A stretch of DNA of 64,000 bases from Rhizodiscina lignyota (GCA_010015805.1 ML978131.1:620001-684000), one strand, 5' to 3'; shown: positions 19,661 to 31,917, counted from the first letter of the stretch. The notes: generated by a model from the sequence alone, not told the origin. Numbers and translations are program-made.

Positions 19661-21473
19661 ATACGATCATTGAATATTATCACCCTCTACCTCGCGGTAC
19701 TGGCAAATGCTATTGCAGACTTGCCAGACGACTTCACAGGCAAGCCTAGATATAGCGCAGTTTCGAAGACAACTAAGGGCCTTCCTGCAATCACTAAAGC
19801 TGCAGATGTCCATAAACCATTCGGAAACCATTTCGAGAAGCATGAATCGAGGCTGGCGAAGAGGCAATTCAGCAACGAAACCCATTTCACTGTTACTCCA
19901 AACACTACTTCTTCAGCAACCTCGACCAGCACATATTCAGTAGGGGCCTTCCTCTGTCCTCCCGCTTTACCCAGTAATGATCCTATATCGTTCGTGAAGT
20001 CAGGAGCTGTGGAGTTCCTAGACGATTTCCTTGGTGCTCATTCTCCCCCTGGTATGGAAATGTCACGCTATATGTTCTTATACCCTAGCGGCTGACAATC
20101 TCTTTCAGGAGCCCATGGAGCCATCCCAGACAACTGGCTTAATGTCATGGATTCAAATACGACAAACGATGGCAACTTCCAGTCTGCTCTGGATTGTCGG
20201 GAGTTGGGTGGGGAAACATGCCCAATTCCAACTGAAGATTGCAAAACCTTTACACCACCAGCAGGTAAATGACAATCCTTAAAGATATCATTATAATGTC
20301 TTAGATTTTCTTCTCCTTCAACCAACAAAGCTGACTGATCTACAAGTTTGGTGGATAAGGGTAGCGGCTACGCAAGCCCACGACTTCTTTACACGCGCCC
20401 ACGAGACTTTGCAAGATGCTACTATACTGGACGCTCTTCAGATAGACCAAATTGTGAACGACTTTACCATTCCCCAACCGGATCCCAACAGCTTGGGCAA
20501 CCAGGGAATCATCGCGGATGTCTTAAAAGCTCTCTCACCTGTCTTTTCCATGGGAGACAAAGTCATCAAACAGGAATCCGGCTTTGGCCCGACAGCGGAC
20601 GCGCTGGGGTTTATCGGCGGAGCAGTCAACGAAGCAGCTGCAGACATAACTCTTGCTGATCCGAGTGGCGCTGCTGGAGAAGCCCTTGACAATCTTGGCG
20701 ACATGACAAGAGCGGCAGAGCGCACGTTGGCAAACGCGTTCAACAAGACAAACATAAACATTGCGAACGCGAATCGCGTGCTTTTTGGCGACTCTACAGG
20801 CGATTCCAATGCCTTCCAAGCCATCATTCGTGGCGCTGCAACGGCCGGCGCTACTATAGATCCTAACTTATTTTCGCAGACCGCTCTATTCGCGACCGGC
20901 TTTTTCACCGTGGATCCTGACTCGGCGCAAGCCAGTCTCAAGAATGGCCTCCTAGCAGGTATAAACCTGCTACAGCAGCAGCTTGTCGGCGCAGTGTTAG
21001 CGGCCCAGCATGTCGTAGTTTTCCAAAATCTGAACGGCAACCAACAGGGCTGTGACGCCGTCTCAAGCAACGGGAAATTCCTCGACAACACTTGCTTCAC
21101 GATGGCACAGGCGCACATCCTCGCCGGCAACGGCAAGAGTGACAGCAGCGATCTCTCAGCCGACATCATGAACAAGTTGCAGGGACCCCCTTACAACATC
21201 AACCTCGAGTCGCTTTACCGCAACGTCCAGGCCTGCAACAACGCCAAGACGCCAAACACTGGAATCACCTTCGATGGTGACTTCCCGTCATGTGCCTTCG
21301 GCTTGCCTTTCATGAGCGCTAAGGACCGGATCTGTAACGTGGCGAGCCGTGGTCCGTTCGATCGCAGTTTCCAGTTCGATCGTTGCTTCAACGCGCCGGA
21401 CACGACGTTCACTGAAGACGGAGGGTTCGAAACGCCCTCTCCCGGCGAGAACTGCATTGTGAGCGGCTGTTGA
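19661..21473 (+). CDS. Predicted secreted protein, start codon apparently ATA
   Basis: Three exons: 19661-20051, 20109-20264 and 20347-21473, 557 aa when read from codon 19661. Introns 20052-20108 (GTATGG, CTGAC branch, TTTCAG) and 20265-20346 (GTAAAT, CTGACTGAT, ACAAG) are phase-consistent. The first residues after the start form a secretion signal (LNIITLYLAVLANAIA), and LAKR/QF at about residues 65-69 is a possible Kex2 cleavage site, so a pro-region is likely. The mature part has paired cysteines (CRELGGETCPIPTEDC, CNNAKTP..SCAFG, CNVA, CFNAP, CIVSGC) and looks extracellular. No catalytic motif recognised; function unknown. The codon in the initiator position is ATA: the frame has no ATG upstream before a stop, and none in exon 1. 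Either an ATG was mutated to ATA (a TpG to TpA change) or the start is elsewhere. Confidence 0.65.
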
Positions 21474-23173
21474 ACGAGTCGGTCAAGCTACACGGCTGGG
21501 AGTTCGCTGATTGCCTCGGTGGATGCAAAACCGAGGGGTTTCACTTATTTCTTTTGTATTTAATCGGCCCGAGAGCCCTCTGCTCTCGCGTCCCTCTCTT
21601 TCCTTTAGTTTATAAGCTTTCGAAACCTTTTCACGAATTCTCACAACATTCATCGGTATATCGTGATATTCATTCGACGGCGGCACGAACTGCCCGGGAA
21701 AGATGAAGCGTTGGTGGGATTAAGCATCATCTCCCTTGGCGTCTGGTTTACTCGCAATCAAACACTCGTTTCATAATGTACGGTATCCATTCTTTCACTA
21801 ATGCTGCATACTCTCTTTCTCGGCATACCGGTCTAGCATTTTGCGCGTAGTTCAAGCAACTGGATATTTTCCTCCTGCCTGCAAATCTCGTTCGTACCTT
21901 TCATGGAGTATTGCTGTTGCTCTCATTTGTACACTTGAATCTTGATTGCCATAGATGTGCTCCGTGTTACCATAGTATCGAGACTAGAGTTCTATGGCGG
22001 GCTCGGGTGTACCAACGAATAGACGTAGCTTAACACAGGCTCATACGTCCATTCGTCAAACCTCTAAGGATAAATCTTCATTTCAATGAAACCCCTAAGG
22101 AGAGGCACTAAATGATCATTGCAGAATTGATATAGAACCCATCCGGTTCTTTAGTCTAAAGGGCTATCTAGGACTTAATTGAGCCTCTACACGCCGCAGG
22201 CGAATAGCCTATCAATAGCTTACATATCATCACATCTTCACAATAGCAGCGGCTCGGCAGAATCGGCGACTCTAGTCAACAGCAATACAGCATATCAAGA
22301 CGATTCATTCTTCAGGGTGGAAATTCACAGATACTACTCACTTGATTAGGAGCGTATCGCGAACAACCGTCTGAGGGTAAGAGTGATAATGCAGATGGGT
22401 CACAGGGAAACGCCAATGAAGCGCGCATGGGCGTCTTGCTGTACGGAAAATGGAAACCAAGCAGGCGTGGCGAAGAAGGCCACGTATTGAACACAGCTCA
22501 AGGTAAGCCAGGCACTGTAGCATACGTCTTGCTTTTTCCCGACGTCTATCCAATTTAGAGCGGGAAGTGGAACTTTTCTATGTATAACGAGCTCGCTCTC
22601 CTTCTGTCAGACTTTGTCGATAGCAGACTATAGTGTACTACTGGCCAGTCAAGCGAAGAGGAACCTAACCGAACTTGAGAGCTGCCCTATACACTACGAG
22701 AAATTGCTGTCTTTAGAGGCATCTCCCATTATGACTGGGTATTATATTTGCTACGTCAAGATGGTTGCGGTTTAGAGGCTTACGCCAAATCAGAGGAGCT
22801 CTTACTGCTCTGGAGAAGAAGTTTAAGAACAAATAGCATGAAAAGTCCTTGTAGCTCTCGAGTCTTAGTACGTAATGGGCGGCGGCGCACTTTGAGTTTA
22901 ATAAGGAAGTTAACGCACGGCTCGAGATACCAGCGATCCAGCGAAGCAATTAGTCTCGGTCGATTCCAAGGCCCAAAAATGCGCGCTCAGATGACGGATT
23001 TTGGTTGCTAAAAGAATGATTGCAACTAGTATAGATACCCTATCCAAACTTGAAACCAAGAGACCAAAATGAATCGAAACTTCCCAACACCTGCGCCAAA
23101 TCAACCGGAATATAAAGTGTCCTGGGGTTCCATTGTTCAGTCTGACTTGCTGAACCACCGTTGATTCCCATCC
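21474..23173. other. Gene-poor region, possible relic sequence
   Basis: 1.7 kb without a gene I can support. Around 22740-22990 a 90-residue plus-strand frame and interrupted frames around it look like decayed coding sequence, but I cannot name a family. Confidence 0.35.
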
Positions 23174-23640
23174 TCACGCCCCTGGAATTTTAGAAGAACA
23201 TTCGCCAAGAAGAAATGCCAATCCTTTACTCGGGAAATCAATTTTTTCTACCACACCCTCGACCGTCAGGCTACCGCAGTCGAATCCTGAATTTTGAATG
23301 ATGCGGTTGAATTCGTCTAGCCTGTCGCAATGAAACGAGCATACCGCGGCACCACCCAGCTCCTCTATCATTAGAGCAACAACTTCAGATGCAGGCTCTG
23401 TTGGAATCGAAATCAGCGAATTGCATTTTTTCCTGCGTAAGAAAGGTATGACAGAGCTACATCGCACGAGGGGTATAGAGTAAACGTACGCTGTAGGCTC
23501 TCGAACCCAACATCGAGATCAATAGGTGTTGAAGTAAAGTTACCATCCGCGCCGATCAATCGAATGCTAGCCTTTGTGGGCACTTGGCAGAAAGTTGGAG
23601 AGGCAGCGAGAAGTAGCCCGAGAAGAACGACTAGGATCAT
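23174..23640 (-). CDS. Small secreted cysteine-containing protein
   Basis: Two exons on the minus strand, 23640-23486 and 23432-23174, 137 aa. The N-terminus is a clear signal peptide (MILVVLLGLLLAASPTFCQ). The mature part of ~118 residues has five cysteines (KKC, VCSFHC, FDCG, GEC) and no known domain. The intron 23433-23485 (53 bp) uses the donor GTTTAC and acceptor ACGCAG, which are the only pair I found that keep frame; a better donor (GTACGT three bases upstream) fails on phase. A TATATAA element at 23723-23729 lies ~85 bp before the start in the right orientation. Size, signal and cysteines match the profile of fungal effector candidates; that is inference, with no homologue recognised. 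Confidence 0.55.
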
Positions 23641-24195
23641 TTCGAATAAGATTCTTTGATGTAACGACTCTAACGAGTTGAAGCTATAACGATCAATTAA
23701 GAGCAGTATCGCAAATCATCACTTATATAGAGAGATGCAAATATGTATTCCACGCATGTTGTGAGCTGCGTAGACATAATTTCGCGCGTGGAGAATCAAT
23801 TTGGTGTTCGTATTAACTGTGGTGTATTCTCGTCCGTAGTGGTCAGCGGAAACAAGTCAGCGGAGTTGACTTGGGGGTATCAAAGGTCATAAAGGATTCG
23901 GCCCACGTGGAGGAGGCGTGAATACGGATTTACGTCTGCTATAGTATTTAAATAGTACTAGAGAATTAAGCAGCTAGTCCAGGCGAGGAAAATGTGTGAT
24001 CCCAAAGCGCATCGCGCAGCCGCAACCTCGTTGACAAAAGTATTGGCAGCTTTCTGTGAGAAGATGAAAATACCGCTCCATCCAATAACTGACTTTAGTC
24101 TACAGTGTCGATAATAGCCACGCGTCTCTCTCCGCCTTATCATTTATAACCAGAGCTATAAATCGCGTTACCATGCACTCGCACAAAGTTCCACA
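23641..24195. other. Intergenic region
   Basis: Promoter of the small secreted protein gene and 3' flank of the MFS gene. A 61-codon minus-strand frame at 23958-24143 has no supportable identity. Confidence 0.4.
23723..23729 (-). promoter_or_regulatory. TATA-like element of the small secreted protein gene
   Basis: TATATAA on the minus strand, about 83 bp upstream of the ATG at 23640. Confidence 0.45.
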
Positions 24196-25985
24196 CTATT
24201 CCCCTGTATTTTTCTCCGCTGTACCACCATCACCTGTCTCAATACTGGTTTTCTTGTCTTCCCCTGCGATGCCAAACTGTGTATCCAATTCCTCTCTCAG
24301 CGGGACTTCTTTCTCTATGAAAGCCAGCAGAAAACCAAAGCCGGCGAAGCCAATGGCAATCTGCCAAATACGTCGAAGACTTTCATCCAGTACAGTTATG
24401 AATTGGCGGCGAGACGGCTCTTGGAGCATGTCGCGAAAGGCAGCCGTGGCATGCGAGTATGCTTGGCGGCCGATCAACTCTTCTCTGACCGTTGCGTTTG
24501 TGATCTGGTAAGCCAGTTGGCTGAAGCGGTTATCAAAGATGGCCGCCGGGATGGCTGTACCCCAAGTCATGCCAAAGCTTCGCAGGAAGGACCATGTTCC
24601 CGCAGCGAGCGCCGTATCAGCCTCAGGGAGCGATGCCATCACAGCAGGAAGTAAGGTTGGAATGATCAAGCCGCTTCCCAGGGAAACAACAACCTGATAT
24701 CCGACCCATGCGCCAGTGCTAGAGTTCTCGTCCAGCAGCGTGAACAAACCGTACCCGACAACCATCAGAGCATAGCTGGCATGGTGGATGGGACGGTAGC
24801 GGCCTAGCTTGGACATGACAATGCCTCCCGAAGCAGCAGCAGGAATGATCACAAGGATTGAAGGAAGTAACTGGATCCCTGAGCGGCTCGGTGAAGCATC
24901 AAGAACGCCCTGAAAGTAGAGCGGCAGAAAGTAAAGAGCCCAGAGGCCAGTGTTACTATGCATGAATGTGAGAGCATATGCTGTGGCGGAGGTTCGGTTT
25001 GATAGAAGTCGGAGCGGCATGGTCGGCTGTGAGACAAAACGGGATCCTTCAAATACCAGGAATGCTCCAAGACCTGCCAGGCCGACGATCAAGGGCACGA
25101 GGACGTGGAAGGATGACCATTCGTATATGCTGCCGGCCCAGGATAAAGATATGAGAATGGAGCAGACCGACAGGACGAAGATGACGTTGCCAAACCAATC
25201 AATCATCGCCAACCTCGTTGAGAGGGTCATCTCCTTGATATAGTTCACATTCAGGAAAAGGTATAAAAGTACGAGCGCGAGGCCTCCGATAGGCAGGTTC
25301 AGATAGAAGATCCAGCGCCATGATGAATGTTGGACAATAAGTCCACCAAAGAGGGGTCCAAGGGCAGTACCCAGGGCAATGACTCCAAAGATTATGGCCA
25401 GATATGTGCCCCGCTCCCGCATAGGAACGAGATCACAAATGATAATCTCCATGAGAACATTGATGCCGGCTGCACCAATGCCCTGCAGCACGCGTCCTGC
25501 TATCAGCATCCCGATGTTGTTGGCACCTCCGCATATACCGCTGCCAAAGGTATAAATAGCCGTCGCTATAATCATGGGCCAACGACGACCGAATACATTG
25601 GAGAGCTGGCCATACAGTGGTTGTAGTGATGTCCTGCCATCCTTGTCAGTCTTTGTAACTTCGTCTTTTGTTGCACATCCAGCGGTGGACTCAAGTACAT
25701 TGCCAGAAAATAGCCGTTTATGACCCATATGAAGAGATCTCCACCACCCAGGTCGACTAGAATAGATGGTAGGGCGGTCGATGTGAAAGTGGCTTCAATG
25801 GCCGTGAGGAGGCCAGTGACGGCGAGGGCCCCGAGGATCACCCAAAATTTGATATTCTTGTTCAGGCTCGTTGAATTTGTCTTTCCTCCAACCTTTGACA
25901 CCCTCCCACTTGTCGGGTCAAGATCAGTTGCTTCATCTCTGCCGCTAGAGCCAAGTGTATCAGGTAGTTGTGTATCCAGTTGCAT
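24196..25985 (-). CDS. MFS drug/toxin efflux transporter, DHA2-type (14 TM)
   Basis: Two exons on the minus strand, 25985-25699 and 25633-24196, 574 aa. The intron 25634-25698 (65 bp) restores FLAM/TSLQPLYGQLSNVFGRR. A hydrophilic N-terminus of ~45 residues precedes TM1 (FWVILGALAVTGLLTAI). Motif A of the major facilitator family is GQLSNVFGRRWP; motif C is ALGTALGPLFGG at TM5; QGIGAAG and SWRWIFYLNLPIG are typical of 14-TM drug:H+ antiporters such as toxin and azole exporters. The C-terminal hydrophilic tail is rich in Thr and Glu. Plasma-membrane efflux of a small organic compound is expected; substrate unknown. It is not next to a biosynthetic gene, so it may serve general resistance. Confidence 0.92.
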
Positions 25986-26791
25986 CTTAACTCTGCCAAT
26001 GGCTCGCGAATGGTGCAATATGATAGCCTCGGAGGCACGATATGGCGAATAGTGTGGCGATAGGTGCGATAGTATTTCTCTAGAGCGCCGTCGTCTCTGT
26101 AAATATGCCGCAAGGTTGCCGGCAGATGTCTACAATTGACATCTGACGGGGCTAAGTAGCTTTGGAGGCCCTCAGGCGTCGTTAGATGGTCCGTTCCTAC
26201 AGAAAGGTTAGTCTATAAAGCAGTTTGCGATGTCGCTAGTCCTTGCCTGCTCTGAAAACGACAATCTGTCACTGCAGCATTGGTATAGCCCCAGGACGTA
26301 CGCTAGAACGCAGACTGCAGGTCTTTGTTGGCAATGGATTTTAGATCTGCAGAAGGTATTTAGATTTCGTGACAAAATATGTCTACCAAATTTGTTCGGG
26401 ACATTGGGGACCATTTAAGGTGGACTGCAGGGTCAAATTTAGGGTGGTGCCTCTACCACTTGATACATTCGGAGTATTTTGCATTCGGATGATTCCCGCC
26501 ATGTTCGGAGGATTTAATCTGTCAATTCATCAACACTGCACACAACCCACTAAAAGTCTAACGGATTCGGTGGATTATGGTTCGGAACGACAATAAATGA
26601 TACGTACCTGGTGTTCCGAATAAAAATCTACCGAATTCCAGAGGCTCGGTACCTCATTGTGGTAAGGTCCCAGCCCTTGCACTCTTAAGTCTGTTCGAGG
26701 ATGGATACAACCTTGGTAAGGCCAATGCTATAAGCCAAAAGTAAGTATTCTTCATACTGGGTTCTAAATTGCTGCTAGATCCATGAGAAAT
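25986..26791. other. Intergenic region
   Basis: Promoter of the MFS gene and 3' flank of the AAA+ gene. AT-rich stretch around 26400-26760; nothing recognisable. Confidence 0.45.
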
Positions 26792-29700
26792 CTACCGCGA
26801 TAGATACTTCTCAAGATCATCGTTAGACACTTCGTGCATGGTACCCTCACATACCCATACATCCCCCACCCGAGTGTACACAAAGCCATTCTCACAGCTT
26901 CCTAAATCTCGTATTGCTTTCTGGATATCCTTCTCTCTGGCCTTCTCATCCTCCATTTGCTTGATTCTGTCCTCAGCCTCCTTCCATCTACGCATCTCGT
27001 CCTCATTGAAACCATGTTGCTCTGCATTCCTCCGGAATTCCACCGATGCCTGCTTTAGCCGATCGATTTCCCCATCTCTGGCAGCGATATATTCATCCTG
27101 GGTTTTTTTTGCCTCCTCTATCTGGCGCCGTGTTGCATCATCCACGACCTCGTGCTGATGGGGTCTATTTGGTCTCTGGCCGTCATCACTACTTGAGCTC
27201 GAGGAGAAAATGTCATCGATGCTCAGCAAATCTTCTTCGTACTCCTGCTCGTCTTCGTCTACCTCTTCGATTCTGCGGAACTTGGTATCAAGTGGCGAGA
27301 AAGGTGGCTCGTCGTCGGGGATGGATGTGATGGAATCTACGCGCTGCACTGGTCGAAACACACTGGCAGTCCCCGTTTGGGCACGATCAGTATGTGTGTG
27401 CATAGTTGGCGGCGGCAAAGAGTGACCGAAATCACTTGCAAATGGGTTGGCTTTCGGGCTGATCACATGGTCATGCTGGTCAGCTGGTTTGGAGTTGGAC
27501 CGGTCTGCGTGAGTCTCCCACTCTTGATTAATGCGAGCCATGACTGTTTCTGCAGTCACCGGTGGGAGACCATCCAGATCACTGGCTGTGTTGTCCACCA
27601 TCTCTTGGAGATGTGTGAAACCGATACTTTTCGCAAGAGCCTGGATGTGATGCGCGTTGCTCCAAGTTGAGAGACGGTTGACGTCGTTGAAGTATTCCAG
27701 AACCTTCTTATATGCCGTTGAAGATGGATCCTCCAGAAATGGTGCCTCGACCTGGCCTTTTTGAAGCTCATGGTTCAGTAGAGACACGCACTTGTCCGGC
27801 CCGATGTTCTCAAATTTGATCTCCTCAGTGAATAGACCAGACAGCCCCGGCCGAGCAGCCATGAGCTGATTCATTTCATCTGTGAGACCGACGAGAACCA
27901 CAACAATCCTACCCTTGTTTTCTACCATGCTCAAAAACTGTATCAATTCGTTTGCAGCCTCACTGGCGTAGTGAGGCTCTTTCAGTTGCTGAGCTTCTTC
28001 GATGACAAGAACTTTGCCAAGCGCCTTTTGGAGCTGGAGCTTCGTTTTGGGTGCTGTTTGACCAATGTACTGGCCAATCAAATCAGACGAAGTGCAAGAA
28101 ACCACCGTACTAGTGGATAAGAAGCCAATGTCGTAAAAGATTTTGCCCATTTCGAGAGCAGCGGTCGTCTTTCCAGTGCCTTTGATTGGTCAGAAATGAA
28201 CATAACACAGACGGGCCACGTACCTGGAGGCCCTTTGAAGATGAAATTTGTTGGCACCCAGTCTCTGGGATCAAGCCCGCGCTTGTGGGCAACAATTGAA
28301 AGTTTCTGGAACCTTTCCAGCTTCACAATGACATTCTCACCAACCCGACCTTCGAGAAGCTTTCTGCAGGTCCCAACACCAGCTGAGGTCCTATTAAAGT
28401 TTGGATCGATATCCTGTGACTCGAACACCACCTCAAATGGACGCTCCAAAACATCAACATTTGCATACCTGCTCTCATAATTCATCTTGGCATCAGCCAT
28501 CAAGCGTTCAACTTCGCCTGCATTCGAAAAGTTTGGCCGCATCAATGCTCTTTCGAAAATTCCGCGGGCAACCTCGTAGGCATCATCAGTAGCATCCAGG
28601 TCTTGCTCTTTCATCTTCTTCCGCATGATATTTTCCAGCTCTGAAACAGTGAAATTGTCAAACCGAAAGGGACTCTCGATCGGAAATCGCCTGGACAGTC
28701 CAGGATTGGCGTGGTGGAACATGTTCTTCAGCTTGTCTTCATAGCCGACGAGGATAATAGCTCTGTCCTCGCCCAAGACACCTTGGACTTCGGCAACAAT
28801 CGTATCAATGACACCACTACGGTATGAGTCTGTTTGCATGTCGCCGGGGTGGAGCATATACGCTTCGTCAATAACGAGCACTTTTCCAACTGTAGAGGCT
28901 AAAATGGCCCTTGTATTGGCCTCCGACTTGCCCACGGCATCGCCGATGAAATCTGAAGGGTTCTTAAGAACAACTAATACAGTCAGCTAGCCCGAAGCTA
29001 TGTGGGTGCTGCGTACCATCACCCCGACTAAGGAGTCCAAGGTCGGCCAGAATTTGACCATACAATCTGGCAACCGTTGTCTTTCCCGTCCCTGGATTGC
29101 CAACAAAGACTTGGTTCAGGGGTACTCTGACTGGATTCCTCTCGGCAAGTTCACGTTTATAGTTAAACTCGATCATCCTAAACAGTTGCTTCACAGACTT
29201 CTTGACGCTATCGAGTCCGATCAGCTTCTCCAACTCTTTCCAGGCCTGGCTGTCTTTTGAGGCTTGTGATGGATCCGGTCCGATCAGGTCTTCCTTTTTG
29301 AAAAAGAAACGGTCAGGATCTCCATGGTTGTGCTGGTCGTTTTTGTGTTTCCGAACTTCATTTCTTATGCGTAAAGCTTGGCGTTCCGAAATGGTGGCAA
29401 GAAGGTTCTCAACCGCACGAGCATTGCCAAACGACTTGCTTCCACGGCCAAGACCCAGTCGGCGAATGGCAATGTGCATATACAAGCCGCCCATATCGTC
29501 GTCGACCTTCATTCTTCCACCGTACTTGGCCTCAATCTTGTCACACATGATTTTCCAGAGTTCGTCATCCGAAAAGTCGGCAAAAGTCAGTGTGTATGGA
29601 ATTCTACTCGCCAATCCAGGATTGTGCTCGAAGAAAGCTTCCATGTCGCTCTTGTACCCTGCGAAAATGGCCAGCAGCTTCTCAATATTGTTCTCCATTT

Positions 29701-31034
29701 CTGTGAGAATGACGTCGAGTGCTTGCCGCCCTTGGTTGGATGAGTGTGGCGCAACAAGTTGATACGCTTCATCAACGAAGAGCGTGCCTCCATCAGAGTC
29801 GCTTAATAGTTTCTTGATACTCTTCTTGGCGCCTTTTGGCCCTCTATACGCCAACTTTGCTCCCGTGGTGTTCTTCATCTTTTTCGATTCCAAAGCTCCA
29901 ACAAGGTGCATGAACTCTCCATAAATTAGGGCAACAGTCGTCTTCCCTGTGTGAATTTGGTCAGTATGGTTTGGACGGAGAGGAACATCTCTAACCTGTT
30001 CCGGGGTTCCCTTGGAAGATGACGTTGAACCTCTCTGTTTTCACGTTCACTTGGTGTTTTTTGTGATCACGACTGCGATTACGCTTGCGCTTGCGATATG
30101 ACCAAGTATCGCTATCCCAACACTCACTGCCACTATCGGAGTCGGAATTGAGCGCGGCCTGTTGATCTCGGCAGGTATCGATCTTGGCTAAAATTGAAAG
30201 AAATTGAGCCTTCACTTCTTCCAGCCCAACCAAGGCCATCAGCTGATCGATCTTCTGTGCCCATTCCTCGTTGGTAATGTGCTCGTTTTGTTGCTTGTGC
30301 TTTTCCCATTCTTCTTTTGCGGTAGATGGCTTGAGTTTGAATCGTTTAGCGGCAGCAATGTTGTCAAGTGCTGGCATTTCCTGAGTTTTTGTCTCCTTTG
30401 CTGGATGCAATGAATCTTCTCCTGCTGGATCTGGTGGACGTTCCGAGGTTTCTGCCATTTCCGGAGTTGGCATGTCATTTGGTACTGGCATGTCTTTGGG
30501 TGTTAGTGCATCTTCTGACGGGGATGCATCTTTTGACAGTGGTGCATCTTCTGGCTCTGGCGCATCTTCTGGCTCTGGCGCATCTTCTGGCTCTGGCGCA
30601 TCTTCTGGCTCTGGCGCATCTTCCGCTCTTGGTGCTTCATCCTGTGATGGTGTATCCTCTGATACTGATACAGCTTCTGATGTTGGTGTATCTTCTAGCA
30701 CTGTTGCCTCAGTTTCTGACGCTGGAAAATCTTCTGATACTGCCGCCTCAGCTTCTGGTATTGATGCATCAGCATCTTCTTCAACACCCTGATCATGCGC
30801 CTCTCCTAGAAGCGAAGCATCTGGCTTTCCTGCACTATAAGATATGGAAGTTCGACGAGAAGACCCTGCACTGTGAATTCTGTTGACTTCTTCCTCCGGT
30901 TCGGACTTTGGGCTTGGAGGCGACGACAAGCTGGGTCCTGAGGATTCACTGCTTGCTAAAGGGGCCGCTGCGTCTTCCTCAGTATCTGATACCACTGCAT
31001 CGAGGGATGCTGACGCTGCAGAATTGGAGTCCAT
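26792..31034 (-). CDS. Triple AAA+ ATPase, CbxX/CfxQ (SpoVK-like) family
   Basis: Four exons on the minus strand: 31034-29996, 29946-29017, 28973-28224 and 28179-26792, 1368 aa. All three introns (49, 43, 44 bp) cut near Walker A or just downstream of it. Three CbxX-type modules follow an acidic, repeat-bearing N-terminus. Module 1: GNPGTGKT at ~341-348, Walker B TLFVDEAYQL. Module 2: GNPGTGKT near 629, Walker B VLVIDEAYML. Module 3: GPPGTGKT near 903, Walker B VLVIEEAQQL, so the usual Asp-Glu is Glu-Glu. Modules 1 and 2 also keep NPGL(A/S)SR(I/F) blocks. The C-terminus has a long charged coiled coil (~1225-1330) and a short cysteine-bearing end. Bacterial and red-plastid CbxX remodels Rubisco; the fungal multi-module forms have no established role that I know of. 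Lies in the same orientation upstream of nothing obvious but next to the gasdermin/CHAT pair. Confidence 0.9.
28180..28223 (-). other. Intron 3 of the AAA+ gene
   Basis: 44 bp, GTACGT donor, CTGACC branch, AAAG acceptor; restores FKGPPGTGKTTAALEMG. Confidence 0.88.
28974..29016 (-). other. Intron 2 of the AAA+ gene
   Basis: 43 bp, GTACGC donor, GCTGAC branch, ATTAG acceptor; restores SRGDVVLKNPSDFIGD. Confidence 0.88.
29947..29995 (-). other. Intron 1 of the AAA+ gene
   Basis: 49 bp inside the first Walker A motif (PGTG/KTT). GTTAGA donor, CTGAC branch, CACAG acceptor, phase 1. Confidence 0.88.
30544..30621 (-). repeat. 18-bp coding minisatellite (EPEDAP units)
   Basis: Four near-perfect 18-bp copies plus a partial one, encoding Glu-Pro-Glu-Asp-Ala-Pro repeats in the acidic N-terminus of the AAA+ protein. 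Degenerate related units flank it on both sides. Copy number is likely to vary among strains. Confidence 0.85.
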
Positions 31035-31917
31035 TGTCTCATTGAAAGCTCGTCTGAAGAAAGGAAATATGTGCGCTACGTGATGCTAGCTTTTGAGTTT
31101 TGACTTTGAATTTCGAGTTCATACCCTTTTGCGCGTACAAACATTCGAACGTGCCTAGCCAGCTTCCACTTGTATCGATGCGGAGATGGAATTGGGCGCT
31201 TGCAGATACCAACGTGTCGGATGGGACGCAGACCTGCATTCAGCCTCGCGGTCACTCTGGACTCGACAAGCAACCCTGTCGGGCTCGACACAGTTATTGG
31301 CGTTGCCTCATGCTTGACCGACGCTTCCGCTTAAGCCATGACCCACATCAACTCTCGGACGAATTTTACTGTTCATTGAATCGGTTAATCAGTCGAAGCC
31401 TGCTGAGGTGCGAAAGATGCACCTTCTGGGCCGCTAAATTCAGCGATATTTGCTAAGGGAAAGGGGTTCTCAGCCGGATAGAGTAAGTACGGCGAAGCCG
31501 GTTGGGCACGGAAACTGTATCTATGGATTCCGACTCAACTTCATGCAAAAAAACATCGTTAGTGTGATGTATGTCGAACAGCGTTTGCAAAATTCGGAAG
31601 TTAGCTATTTCAATTGAGGTGCTTTTTTGGAAGTTCAGCTTGAAACGCAGCTGCCGGCGTCACGCTAGCAGGGGTTACTCATCTGGTTTCGGCAGGACCC
31701 GCATTGCTTCTCACTTCGTGGCTTTCACCGGTTCCTCCTTTTGATTCCCACCTTGTGCTTTGCGCCTCATGTTTTGCAATGGACTTACACGTGTCTCCAT
31801 TGCACCTATCCACTCCAGTGACGAAGTATGCTAGGTGAGTCTAATCTTTAAACGCAGTAGCTGATAAATCTTGCATGCGGTTATCTAGTGATTGGAAGAA
31901 CTATGTGACGACGCTTT
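31035..31917. other. Intergenic region, AAA+ promoter and gasdermin 3' flank
   Basis: 883 bp without a gene I can support. Confidence 0.5.

Noticed and set aside
23958-24143. Possible dehydrogenase fragment on the minus strand
   Set aside because: A few short resemblances only; I could not align it to any motif.
28078-29911. Separate AAA+ genes for each module
   Set aside because: The three introns are phase-consistent and each falls at or near a Walker A site, restoring one continuous protein.
30544-30621. CRISPR-like repeat array
   Set aside because: The repeats are contiguous, in coding frame and eukaryotic; a protein minisatellite explains them.
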